A stretch of 64,000 nt of DNA from Bacillota bacterium (GTDB lineage Bacteria > Bacillota > Clostridia > Oscillospirales > Ruminococcaceae): contig JAEZYS010000025.1 in the NCBI GenBank assembly GCA_023418925.1, positions 1 to 64,000 on the forward strand, written 5' to 3'. A program made the position numbers and the translations under genes. Under the pieces are notes generated by a model. The model did not search any database. It was not told the origin of the DNA and saw only the letters and a list, made by a program, of their open reading frames with translations. Positions 41,910 to 50,642 of this stretch are shown here, in pieces. How positions within the stretch are numbered: position 1 is the stretch's first letter; each line of letters opens with the position of its first letter.

Positions 41910-44654
41910 TTACTTCAGGTCAAGTCCGCAGCAGTTTTTGTACTTTTTGCCGCTTCCGCAAGGACATGGATCGTTTCTTCCGATTTTCTTGCCTTTTCTG
42001 ATAGGCTGTTTTTCAACGCTTCCATCATTGCCTGTATCCATAGGCTGCATTACACGTTCTCTCTTAGGAGCTTCTTCATCCTTCTTCATCTGGATTGTGA
42101 AGAGAAGTCTGATTGTTTCTTCACGAATGGATTCAATCATAGCGTCGAACATCTCAAAGCCTTCGTAACGGTATTCAACAACAGGGTTCTTCTGACCGTA
42201 TGATCTGAGTCCAATACCCTTTCTAAGTTCATCCATATCGTCGATATGAGCCATCCACTTAACGTCAACAACCTTAAGGAGAACAACTCTTTCAAGTTCT
42301 CTGAGTACTTCTTCACCAAGATCCTTTTCACGTTTCGCATAGAATTCAAGTGCACGCTGGGTGAGTGTTTCAATAATCTTATCCTTGGTCATATCAGAAA
42401 GTTCTTCAGTTGTATATCTGAAATCGCTCTTCACTGTAAACAGACCCATAAAGTGTTCACGCAGACCATCAAGATTCCAGTCATCATGAGCGCCGTCATC
42501 AAGTAGATATGCATTTACGCCATCAGAGATCATTTCCTTTATCATCTTGATAATATATTCGTGAATATCTTCGCCGTTAAGAACCTTTTCACGCTGGCCA
42601 TAAATAATTGTACGCTGTGTTGACATAACGTCATCATAGTTAAGAACGTTCTTTCTGATTCCAAAGTTACGTCCTTCAACCTTCTTCTGTGATGATGCAA
42701 TAACAGAAGTGAGCATTCTTGATTCTATAGGCATTGTTTCTTCAACGTTGAGTGTATTCATCATGCCTGTAAGTCTGTCACCGCCGAACAAACGCATAAG
42801 GTCATCGTCAAGAGAAAGGAAGAACTGGCTTTCGCCTTCGTCACCCTGACGTCCTGCACGTCCTCTGAGCTGATTATCAATACGTCTTGATTCGTGGCGC
42901 TCAGTACCGATAATAAACAAGCCGCCTGCTTCTCTTACCTTATCAGCCTTTGCCTTTACTTCTTCATTATATTTTTCATAAAGCTCTCTGTACTTAGCTC
43001 TTGCATCAAGAATAGCCTGATCATCAGTTTCAGCAAAGCTGATAGCTTCATTAATAAGATCTTCTTCAATGCCAAGCTTTTTCATTTCTGCCTTAGCTTT
43101 GTATTCAGCATTACCGCCGAGGATAATATCCGTACCACGTCCAGCCATGTTAGTAGCAATTGTTACAGCACCGTATTTACCAGCCTGAGCAACAATTTCA
43201 GCTTCCTTAGCATGCTGCTTTGCATTGAGGACTTCGTGCTTAATACCCTTCTTTGAAAGCATCTTAGAAAGAATTTCTGATTTTTCTATTGAAATTGTAC
43301 CGACAAGGACAGGCTGGCCCTTTTCGTGACATTCAACAATCTTATCAATAACGCACTTGAATTTTCCAAGTTCTGTCTTATAGACAACGTCAGGGTGGTC
43401 ATTTCTCTTGATAGGACGGTTTGTAGGTATTTCAATAACGTCAAGTTTGTAGATTTCTCTGAATTCGTCTTCTTCTGTCATAGCAGTACCGGTCATACCT
43501 GAGAGTTTGCTGTAAAGACGGAAGTAGTTCTGGAAAGTGATGCTTGCAAGAGTTTTTGACTCGTGAGCAACCTTTACTCCTTCCTTTGCTTCAATAGCCT
43601 GATGAAGACCGTCGTTGTAACGTCTGCCCATCATAAGACGGCCTGTAAATTCATCAACGATGATAACTTCTCCGTCATTTACAACATAGTCAATATCAAG
43701 CTTCATAACACCGTTAGCTTTGATAGCCTGGTTGATATGGTGGAGAAGAGTTGAGTTATCAGCATCATAAAGGTTTGTAACATTAAAGTGTTTTTCAGCC
43801 TTTTTAACACCCTGTCTTGTAATTGTAGCAGTTTTAGCCTTTTCATCGATGATGTAATCGCTGTTTTCAGAAACATCTTCCTGATCAAGTTTGTTATCCA
43901 TTTCAACAACAATATAAGGCTTAAGTGTTTTTGCAAATTTATCTGCCTGAGTATAAAGTTCTGTTGATTTATCTCCACGTCCGGAAATAATAAGAGGTGT
44001 TCTTGCTTCATCTATAAGTATTGAGTCAACTTCGTCAACGATAGCATAATGATGTCCGCGCTGAACTTTTTCCTTTGCATAGATTACCATGTTATCACGC
44101 AGATAGTCAAAACCAAATTCATTGTTTGTACCATATGTGATATCACAGTTATATGCTTCACGTCTTTCATCATTGTTCATGTCGTGAAGGATACAGCCTA
44201 TTGTTAGACCAAGATATCTATAAACCTTGCCCATTTCTTCTGACTGAAACTTTGCGAGGTAGTCGTTTACAGTTACGACGTGAACTCCGCCGCCGTCAAG
44301 AGCATTAAGATATGATGCACAGCATGCAACAAGAGTTTTACCTTCACCTGTTCTCATTTCAGCAATACGTCCCTGATGGAGAACGATTGCACCGATGAGC
44401 TGAACAGGGAATGGTTTTTTTCCAAGTACTCTCCATGCAGCTTCTCTTACTGTTGCAAGAGCTTCAGGAAGTATGTCATCAAGAGTTTCACCATCTGCAA
44501 GTCTTTTCTTTAAAACTGCTGTCTGATTTTTAAGAGTTTCCTCTGACATAGCAGCATAATCATCTTCAAGATTAATAACACTTTGTTTTATTGGATCAAT
44601 CTTTTTAAGCTCACGCTTGCTGTAATTTCCGAACAGTCCGTCCAAGAGTCCCAT
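41910..44654 (-). CDS. secA: Preprotein translocase ATPase SecA
   Basis: 914 residues. Walker A MRTGEGKTL (about 100), DEVDSILIDEARTPLIISG, the helicase domains (GRGTDIILGG, GRAGRQGDEGESQFF) and a C-terminal zinc motif NDPCPCGSGKKYKNCC. It drives secretion through SecYEG. ATG 44654 after AAGGTGG; an in-frame ATG at 44738 adds an AT-rich run without site. The gene downstream on the same strand is the DUF1015 gene. Confidence 0.96.
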   Translation of the reverse strand: MGLLDGLFGNYSKRELKKIDPIKQSVINLEDDYAAMSEETLKNQTAVLKKRLADGETLDDILPEALATVREAAWRVLGKKPFPVQLIGAIVLHQGRIAEMRTGEGKTLVACCASYLNALDGGGVHVVTVNDYLAKFQSEEMGKVYRYLGLTIGCILHDMNNDERREAYNCDITYGTNNEFGFDYLRDNMVIYAKEKVQRGHHYAIVDEVDSILIDEARTPLIISGRGDKSTELYTQADKFAKTLKPYIVVEMDNKLDQEDVSENSDYIIDEKAKTATITRQGVKKAEKHFNVTNLYDADNSTLLHHINQAIKANGVMKLDIDYVVNDGEVIIVDEFTGRLMMGRRYNDGLHQAIEAKEGVKVAHESKTLASITFQNYFRLYSKLSGMTGTAMTEEDEFREIYKLDVIEIPTNRPIKRNDHPDVVYKTELGKFKCVIDKIVECHEKGQPVLVGTISIEKSEILSKMLSKKGIKHEVLNAKQHAKEAEIVAQAGKYGAVTIATNMAGRGTDIILGGNAEYKAKAEMKKLGIEEDLINEAISFAETDDQAILDARAKYRELYEKYNEEVKAKADKVREAGGLFIIGTERHESRRIDNQLRGRAGRQGDEGESQFFLSLDDDLMRLFGGDRLTGMMNTLNVEETMPIESRMLTSVIASSQKKVEGRNFGIRKNVLNYDDVMSTQRTIIYGQREKVLNGEDIHEYIIKMIKEMISDGVNAYLLDDGAHDDWNLDGLREHFMGLFTVKSDFRYTTEELSDMTKDKIIETLTQRALEFYAKREKDLGEEVLRELERVVLLKVVDVKWMAHIDDMDELRKGIGLRSYGQKNPVVEYRYEGFEMFDAMIESIREETIRLLFTIQMKKDEEAPKRERVMQPMDTGNDGSVEKQPIRKGKKIGRNDPCPCGSGKKYKNCCGLDLK

Positions 44655-44854
44655 TTTTATTCCACCTTTATATATAATTATCCATTTTATACTATTAGCA
44701 TACTTATAAAGTATAGCACAGTTTAATTTTTTTATCAAGCATATATAAGAAATTTATCCTCATTTCTGTCTATTTTGCTATAAAATCGACAAAGCTTGTA
44801 AAGCGGCAGGTTTATGGCAATTAATAATTGATCTGATTATGTAAAAAATAATAA

Positions 44855-44883
44855 TTGACAAATTAATATAAAAGTGTTAATAT
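44855..44883 (+). promoter_or_regulatory. rnpB promoter
   Basis: TTGACA (44855-44860), a 17-base spacer and TAATAT (44878-44883). The start would be near 44890, directly at the first base of RNase P RNA. Confidence 0.85.
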
Positions 44884-44890
44884 AGTAACT

Positions 44891-45236
44891 GCAAGTAAGC
44901 TATGCGGTTGAACGCTGCGTGAGCAGAGTTAGGAAAGTCCGGGCATCACAGAGCAGGGTAGCTGCTAACAGCAGCCGAGGGTGACCTTAGTGCAAGTGCA
45001 ACAGAGATATACCGCCTGAGATTTATTTCAGGTAAGGGTGGAAAGGTGAGGTAAGAGCTCACCGTCATACAGGAGACTGTATGGACATGTAAACCATACC
45101 CGATGCAACGTCTGATGGTACAGTGCGTCAATGTCTGCTCGGCAGGCGTATTGTAATGACGGCTAGAGCGTTTCGGCAACGATTCGCCCAGATAGATTTC
45201 CGCACACGACAAAACCCGGCTTATCGGCTTAGTTGC
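44891..45236 (+). ncRNA. rnpB: RNase P RNA, A type
   Basis: The catalytic RNA that trims the 5' ends of tRNAs. Conserved landmarks appear in order: GGAAAGTCCGGGC (P4/J3-4 region), CAGAGCAGGGTAGCTGC, ACAGAGATATACCGCC, AAAGGTGAGGTAAGAGCTCACC, and ACCCGGCTTA near the 3' end. The ends GCAAGTAAGC and GCTTAGTTGC pair as P1 (one mismatch). It has a strong promoter and a terminator at 45275-45303. About 346 bases, usual for A type. Confidence 0.93.
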
Positions 45237-45274
45237 GAAAAATGACAAACACTCCGGTCTGCATACGGAGTTGT

Positions 45275-45303
45275 ACGTGTAGATCCTTTTTGGATCTACA
45301 CGT
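45275..45303 (+). terminator. rnpB terminator
   Basis: ACGTGTAGATCC pairs with GGATCTACACGT around 5 bases, then TTTTTTT. A second small hairpin (ACTCCG/CGGAGT, 45251-45271) precedes it. Confidence 0.88.
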
Positions 45304-45381
45304 TTTTTTATTGTATAAATTCCATAAATCCATACAGACTAAAATATATAAATTTCAAATGTTGTTATGGGGAGTTATTCA

Positions 45382-46086
45382 ATGGAAATTATAAAAGTTA
45401 TAATAACGTCAACCGTTGCGATGATAACACTTTATATTATTACAAAAATTCTTGGAGATAAACAGATTTCTCAATTGAGTTTGTTTGATTATATTATTGG
45501 TATATCCATAGGTTCAATTGCAGCTGACCTGTCAGTTGAACTTGAAAATCCTGAGCATTGTATAACAGCGATGATTATGTTTGGATTTTGGGCATTTGTA
45601 GTTACAATTTCAACAAACAAATCTAGAAAATTAAGAAAAATGCTTACAGGAAGATCTCTTATCATAATGGATAACGGTGTTATTTACAAAGAAAACCTTA
45701 AGAAAGCAAGAATAGACCTGAGTGATTTTCTCACTTTCTGCAGAACGTCCGGATATTTTGATTTAAGTCAGATCCAAACTGCTATATTTGAGTTCAACGG
45801 AAAGATGAGTTTTTTACCAGTAGAAGCAAACCGTCCAGCTACACCTCAGGATTTAGGCACCTCACCTGAGCAGCAGTATATCATAACCAATGTTATTATG
45901 GACGGACAGATATGTCATGAAAACTTGAAAATTTCAGGTAAAAATGAAATCTGGCTTAATAAAGAACTGCATAATCAGGGATATTCCTCTGCAAATGAAA
46001 TACTGCTTGGAACAGTAGACAGCAATAATAAGGCTACATTTTATCCATTAAAGACAGATACAAATACTTCTGACAGGTTTGAATAG
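45382..46086 (+). CDS. DUF421 membrane protein (YetF family)
   Basis: 234 residues: three N-terminal membrane helices (about 5-80) and a soluble YetF-like domain. Seen: LGDKQISQLSLFDYIIGISIGSI (family hallmark), GRSLIIMDNG, ARIDLSDFLTFCRTSGY, IQTAIFEFNGKMSFLP. Function unclear; B. subtilis homologues are sporulation or stress membrane proteins. ATG 45382 has GGGGAG at 7 bases; the ATG at 45367 has none. Confidence 0.85.
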   Translation: MEIIKVIITSTVAMITLYIITKILGDKQISQLSLFDYIIGISIGSIAADLSVELENPEHCITAMIMFGFWAFVVTISTNKSRKLRKMLTGRSLIIMDNGVIYKENLKKARIDLSDFLTFCRTSGYFDLSQIQTAIFEFNGKMSFLPVEANRPATPQDLGTSPEQQYIITNVIMDGQICHENLKISGKNEIWLNKELHNQGYSSANEILLGTVDSNNKATFYPLKTDTNTSDRFE

Positions 46087-46096
46087 AAATATAAAA

Positions 46097-46132
46097 ATGA
46101 GGGCAACATAAGTATTTTTACGTTGTCCTCAT
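46097..46132. terminator. Bidirectional terminator
   Basis: ATGAGGGCAAC pairs with GTTGTCCTCAT (one G-U pair), with T-rich flanks; between converging DUF421 (+) and GGDEF/EAL (-) genes. Confidence 0.8.
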
Positions 46133-46143
46133 AGTTAATTTGT

Positions 46144-48732
46144 TCAGTTTGAATTATGGGTTAAAACAGTATCAGGCTGGTTTATTGAGCTTTTTGAAAC
46201 CTGATTTGATTTATATTCCTGTTTTAATTTTTCTTTTTCCTTACGTTCCTTTTCAAGAATTTTTTCATTTTCCCTAAGGATGGATTCATCTGATTTGAGA
46301 GTGTCATATTTCTCTATAAATTCATATGTAGCAGCTTCATCAAGAGGTTTACTTACAAGGAATCCCTGTACATAATCACATTTCATTTTCCTAAGGAAAT
46401 TATATTGTGCAACTGTTTCAACGCCTTCCGCTATTGTGCTTATTCCAAGATTATGAACAAGATCAATAATGGTATCAGTTATTGTATAGTCCTTTTCATT
46501 ATTATAAATCTCATCAATAAAAGACTTATCTACTTTGAGACATGAGAAAGGATAACTCTTCAGATAATTCATTGAAGCATAGCCTGTTCCGAAGTCATCA
46601 ATTGCAAGGACAATACCCATCTGATGAATTTTGTCGAGAACATTTTCTTCATTGCCTGTATATTCAAGCAAAGTTCCTTCTGTAATTTCTATCTGAATAT
46701 TTTTAGGGTTAAGCTGTGTTATTTCAAGAATTCTCTTGACATGTTCAAGATAGTCATCACGTTTAAGCTGTACTGGTGAAACGTTAATGGACATTATAAA
46801 GTCATCACGGTTATACTTTTCGCACAGTCCTTTTAGGAAACGGCATGCAGTTTCAAATACCCAAGTGCCGATCTGTACAATAGTTCCTGCTTCTTCTGCA
46901 ACTTGAATAAAATCTGACGGTGGAATAAGACCGAACTGTGCACTCTGCCATCTTACAAGAACCTCAAATCCATGTATGTCATTGTTTTCAAGATTGATAA
47001 TAGGCTGGTAATTGAGAGTAAGTTCGCTGTTGGAAAGAGCAGTATTGAGTTGATTTGCAATTGCAGCTGAACTGATGGAATCGTCATCCTGGACATTGTT
47101 GTAGAAAGCAACTCTGTCCTTGCCGCTTTTCTTAGCACGGTGAAGGGCTATATCTGCATCTCTTAGCAGCAGATCGGCAGTTGTATCATCATCTGGAAAA
47201 ACTGCAACGCCAATAGAAAATCTTAGGTAGATTTTATCTTCTCCGATAACAATCGGGCTGTCAAAAGCTGAATTCATTTTATTGATTATTTCGTTGACTT
47301 TATCAAGATTATCGTCGCATTCAGTGAGAATTACAAATTCATCTCCGCTGAATCGGAATACCTTGCCTATTCCTTTAAGAGTATCAGAAGTTTCCTGAGC
47401 AAATTTAATGAGGCACTCGTCTCCGAACTTATGACCAAGTGTTTCATTCATCCACTTGAAGTTGTCAAGGTCAACAAACAGCATTGCAAATCTGTTGCAG
47501 TTATCATCTCTGCATTCAAGCATGTCATCAAGAGATCTGTACATACTTATCCGGTTTGGTATCTGTGTCAGGGAATCAAGAATTCTATGATTGCTGATTT
47601 CAGATCTGCTTTTTTCTATTTCAGCAGACATTTTATCAATTACTCTTGAAATATCTGCAATTTCTCCCTCTTCTTCAGAGTTTATTCTAAAAGAGAAATT
47701 ATCGTTATTTACTTGGGTAACTGCATTTCTTATGTTCTTGATTTCATGTGATTGTGTTCTGATAATATTAACAATAATCAGAATCAAAAGTAAAAACATA
47801 CAAATAAAAACAGCATATTGCTGAAGTAATGAGTTTAAGTACCAGCCACTTATTATCTGGGAGTCAAAAGCCATAACAGTATACCAGTTTCTTGCATTGG
47901 TTGCACTTGTAAAAACATAATATATGTTATCTTCAACAACAAACTCTTCAAGACCTGTTGTACTTGCAGGAGCCTGAATAAAACTTTTGAAGGGGTATGA
48001 TTCTACATCAAAAGTATTTATAAATTCTGAGTTATCAGGTGAATATATAATATCACCATAATCATTGATAATTAGCATATAGCTTCCATCAGAAAAGTTG
48101 TATGAATTAATCAGGTTTTTTAGACTGGTAACATTTACATCAATTCCACAATAACCAACGATATTCTGATTGTCAAAAACAGCTGTAACAAAGGATATGT
48201 ATTGTTCGCCTGTATATGAGTTTTCGTTTACAGCTGAAACCCAATTGCTTGTATTACCGATAAACTTTGATCTCCATGCCTGACTGTCAATGCTGTATTC
48301 ACCAGCGGGAATGAAATATTCATCAGTAACACAGAATTTTGCTGATTCAGAAGCAACCCATGCATTTAATATGGATGAATCATAATTTTTGATTAAACGG
48401 AGAGTGTTTATAAGTTGATTATAATATACAGACTTTTGAATGTCTTTTTCTTTTGTCAGTACAGTATCAGATAAAAAAGCTTTTACGCATTCAATTTCTG
48501 AAAGTGAACTGAGTTCAGAACTTTTTTCATTTATAAAAGTGTTTGTAATACTTACAGCCGTATTTCCGGAAGAGTTCATTTCATCCTTAATTGTGAAGTC
48601 AAGGGAAATATTTAATAGAAAGAATGTAATAAGAGTAAAAAGAGCAATAATAATCAAGCTTGAAATTATTGTTCTTAATACAACTCTGTTAATATAATTA
48701 TTTCTAAGGTTATGCCTTATTTCAGATATCAT
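46144..48732 (-). CDS. dCache-GGDEF-EAL c-di-GMP protein
   Basis: 862 residues: N-terminal helix (about 20-42), an external Cache-type sensor (about 45-300), a second helix (about 305-325), HAMP-like linker, GGDEF (about 385-550) and EAL (about 560-805), then a charged coiled tail. The GGDEF motif is SGDEF and the EAL motif is EVL; both variants are compatible with activity. The remaining EAL residues are present (SINVSP, EITEG, DDFGTGYAS, LKVDKSF, AEGVET, VQGF). It probably changes c-di-GMP in response to an external ligand. Start ATG after GGAGGAAAC. Confidence 0.93.
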   Translation of the reverse strand: MISEIRHNLRNNYINRVVLRTIISSLIIIALFTLITFFLLNISLDFTIKDEMNSSGNTAVSITNTFINEKSSELSSLSEIECVKAFLSDTVLTKEKDIQKSVYYNQLINTLRLIKNYDSSILNAWVASESAKFCVTDEYFIPAGEYSIDSQAWRSKFIGNTSNWVSAVNENSYTGEQYISFVTAVFDNQNIVGYCGIDVNVTSLKNLINSYNFSDGSYMLIINDYGDIIYSPDNSEFINTFDVESYPFKSFIQAPASTTGLEEFVVEDNIYYVFTSATNARNWYTVMAFDSQIISGWYLNSLLQQYAVFICMFLLLILIIVNIIRTQSHEIKNIRNAVTQVNNDNFSFRINSEEEGEIADISRVIDKMSAEIEKSRSEISNHRILDSLTQIPNRISMYRSLDDMLECRDDNCNRFAMLFVDLDNFKWMNETLGHKFGDECLIKFAQETSDTLKGIGKVFRFSGDEFVILTECDDNLDKVNEIINKMNSAFDSPIVIGEDKIYLRFSIGVAVFPDDDTTADLLLRDADIALHRAKKSGKDRVAFYNNVQDDDSISSAAIANQLNTALSNSELTLNYQPIINLENNDIHGFEVLVRWQSAQFGLIPPSDFIQVAEEAGTIVQIGTWVFETACRFLKGLCEKYNRDDFIMSINVSPVQLKRDDYLEHVKRILEITQLNPKNIQIEITEGTLLEYTGNEENVLDKIHQMGIVLAIDDFGTGYASMNYLKSYPFSCLKVDKSFIDEIYNNEKDYTITDTIIDLVHNLGISTIAEGVETVAQYNFLRKMKCDYVQGFLVSKPLDEAATYEFIEKYDTLKSDESILRENEKILEKERKEKEKLKQEYKSNQVSKSSINQPDTVLTHNSN

Positions 48733-49032
48733 TTAATAGTTTCCTCCTTAAATAAGGATAGGTTAAATTTTATATAATTATTATAGCATGTATTGTCATA
48801 GAATTAAATAACATTTTAAACATTTATAAAGAATCACAAATACTTCAAATATTTATTATAATATTTTAACAATTTTGTATATTTACTGGTATAATTGTTT
48901 TTCAGAATATAAATTATGAATTTTGGTGAAGTTTGTTATAATTGACTTTTATGGCATATTAGTATATAATTATATATATTTTTACTTTGAAATAATAGTA
49001 TTATTTACTGCTTTGGAATTGAGGATTATATA
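48733..49032. other. Divergent intergenic region
   Basis: 300 bases of AT-rich sequence between the GGDEF/EAL gene (-) and the GHL10 lipoprotein (+). It holds the promoter listed at 48942-48970 and no gene that I can support. Confidence 0.6.
48942..48970 (+). promoter_or_regulatory. Promoter of the GHL10 lipoprotein gene
   Basis: TTGACT (48942-48947), a 17-base spacer and TATAAT (48965-48970), about 60 bases before the ATG. Confidence 0.68.
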
Positions 49033-50550
49033 ATGGTAAAATTGGCTATGCTTAAAACGTTGTCTGTATGTTTTTCACTTGCTTTACTGTGCAGTTGTAC
49101 TGATGTAAATAACCAGTACATTAATGGTACAGAAATAACTGAAAAGGTTACTGATTCTAGTGTTTCTGAAATAATTTTATATGAAACCAGTACCAACATA
49201 CGTGAAACGGAACTTTCTGATGAAATTCAGACTAACCCAATTTTACCTGATAGTGAATCAGAGGCAATTCAGCATGAAAGCCCTATGGAAAGTGTGTCCG
49301 AACCTATTTCAGAAAAGGAAACAACTATTCCAAAGACTGAAACCACTGCATCAGAAGCACAGCCTGAAACTACTCAGCAGTCTATAGTTGTACAAAATGG
49401 TAATGCCTCAAGCGTGTATGGCTCAAATAATTATAAAGCTTTGAATTATAGCGATCAGAAGGGTATATGGATTTCTTACCTTGAGTACGATTCCATTATG
49501 AAAAACAAATCTGAAAAACAGTTTACTTCAAGTATCCGTAAGTATTTTGACAATGTTTCGGATGCTGGATTTAACACTGTATATGTACACGTAAGAGCGT
49601 TTGGTGACGCATATTATAACTCAGAACTTTTTCCGTCAGGAGACAGATTTAACGGGACTATGGGAACAAAGGCTCCATATGATCCTTTACATATAATGAT
49701 TAAAGAAGCTCACAGCAGAGGAATTTCTGTCCATGCATGGGTTAATCCAATGCGTTTAATGACAGAAACACAAATTAAATCACTGTCAAATTCAAATAAG
49801 GTGAAAAAATGGTATAATAGCAGCAAAACAAAGGGTAAATACATTGTATATGTAGATGGCAGATGGTATCTTAATCCTGCATATGATGAAGTCAATAAAT
49901 ATATCTGTGATGGTATTTCTGAAATAATATCAAAGTATGATGTAGACGGAATCCAGATTGATGACTATTTTTATCCTACAACTGCATCTTCCTTTGACTC
50001 TGCAGCCTACAAGGCATCAGGCACATCACTTTCCTTGAGCAAATGGAGAATTCAAAAAATCAATTTAATGGTAAAGGATATGTACAATACCGTACATTCA
50101 AGCAGTTCTTCTGTTGTTTTTGGTATTTCACCTCAGGGAAGTCTTGAAAATAACTATGATACAATGTATGCTGACGTAAAAACATGGTGTTCATCAACGG
50201 GGTACTGTGATTATATCCTGCCTCAGGTTTATTTCGGTTTTGATAATCCTGCATTGCCTTTTGATAAGACAATAGATCAGTGGAGCAAAATGGTAACAAA
50301 CAAAGATGTACAGCTTGTTATCGGGCTTGCTGGGTACAAGGTTGGTGTTACAGACACATATGCTGGTTCAGCTAAGAATGAATGGATTAACAATAATGAC
50401 ATTATCGGAAGACAGATAAATTCCTGCAACAGCCTGGATAATTATGGCGGTATAGCTGTTTTCAGATATGGCAGTATATTTACTCCTGCATCTTCAGTAT
50501 CTGCACATGTAAATGCAGAGTTGGAGAATATAAAAAAAGAGATAGAATAA
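49033..50550 (+). CDS. GHL10/DUF187-type family 10-like glycosyl hydrolase, lipoprotein
   Basis: 505 residues. The signal peptide ends in a lipobox (LCSC, lipid Cys22). A Thr/Glu/Ser-rich linker (about 25-135) follows, then a TIM-barrel (about 140-500): KGIWISYLEYDS, AGFNTVYVHVRAFGDAYY, GISVHAWVNPMR, DGIQIDDYFYP (candidate catalytic acid residues), YCDYILPQVYF. The family acts on cell-wall or exopolysaccharide glycans. It precedes a second protein with the same type of domain. Confidence 0.88.
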   Translation: MVKLAMLKTLSVCFSLALLCSCTDVNNQYINGTEITEKVTDSSVSEIILYETSTNIRETELSDEIQTNPILPDSESEAIQHESPMESVSEPISEKETTIPKTETTASEAQPETTQQSIVVQNGNASSVYGSNNYKALNYSDQKGIWISYLEYDSIMKNKSEKQFTSSIRKYFDNVSDAGFNTVYVHVRAFGDAYYNSELFPSGDRFNGTMGTKAPYDPLHIMIKEAHSRGISVHAWVNPMRLMTETQIKSLSNSNKVKKWYNSSKTKGKYIVYVDGRWYLNPAYDEVNKYICDGISEIISKYDVDGIQIDDYFYPTTASSFDSAAYKASGTSLSLSKWRIQKINLMVKDMYNTVHSSSSSVVFGISPQGSLENNYDTMYADVKTWCSSTGYCDYILPQVYFGFDNPALPFDKTIDQWSKMVTNKDVQLVIGLAGYKVGVTDTYAGSAKNEWINNNDIIGRQINSCNSLDNYGGIAVFRYGSIFTPASSVSAHVNAELENIKKEIE

Positions 50551-50569
50551 ACAGAAACGTGGAAGAACA

Positions 50570-50626
50570 ATGTCAAGAGACCTGAAAAGTCGTAAGGCCT
50601 TGGGTTTTGTAAATTCAGAATCCTGA
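50570..50626 (+). CDS. Possible 18-residue leader peptide
   Basis: A short frame, MSRDLKSRKALGFVNSES, with GGAAG five bases before its ATG. Its stop TGA (50624-50626) overlaps the GAAAGGA site of the amidase gene. A 5-bp stem, ATCCT/AGGAT, pairs with that site. It may couple translation; it may equally be chance. Confidence 0.2.
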   Translation: MSRDLKSRKALGFVNSES

Positions 50627-50642
50627 AAGGATGGTCATTAAA

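Noticed and set aside
42894..43256. A 120-codon plus-strand frame opposite secA
   Set aside because: Antisense to conserved SecA sequence with no ribosome binding site; composition is that of a shadow frame.
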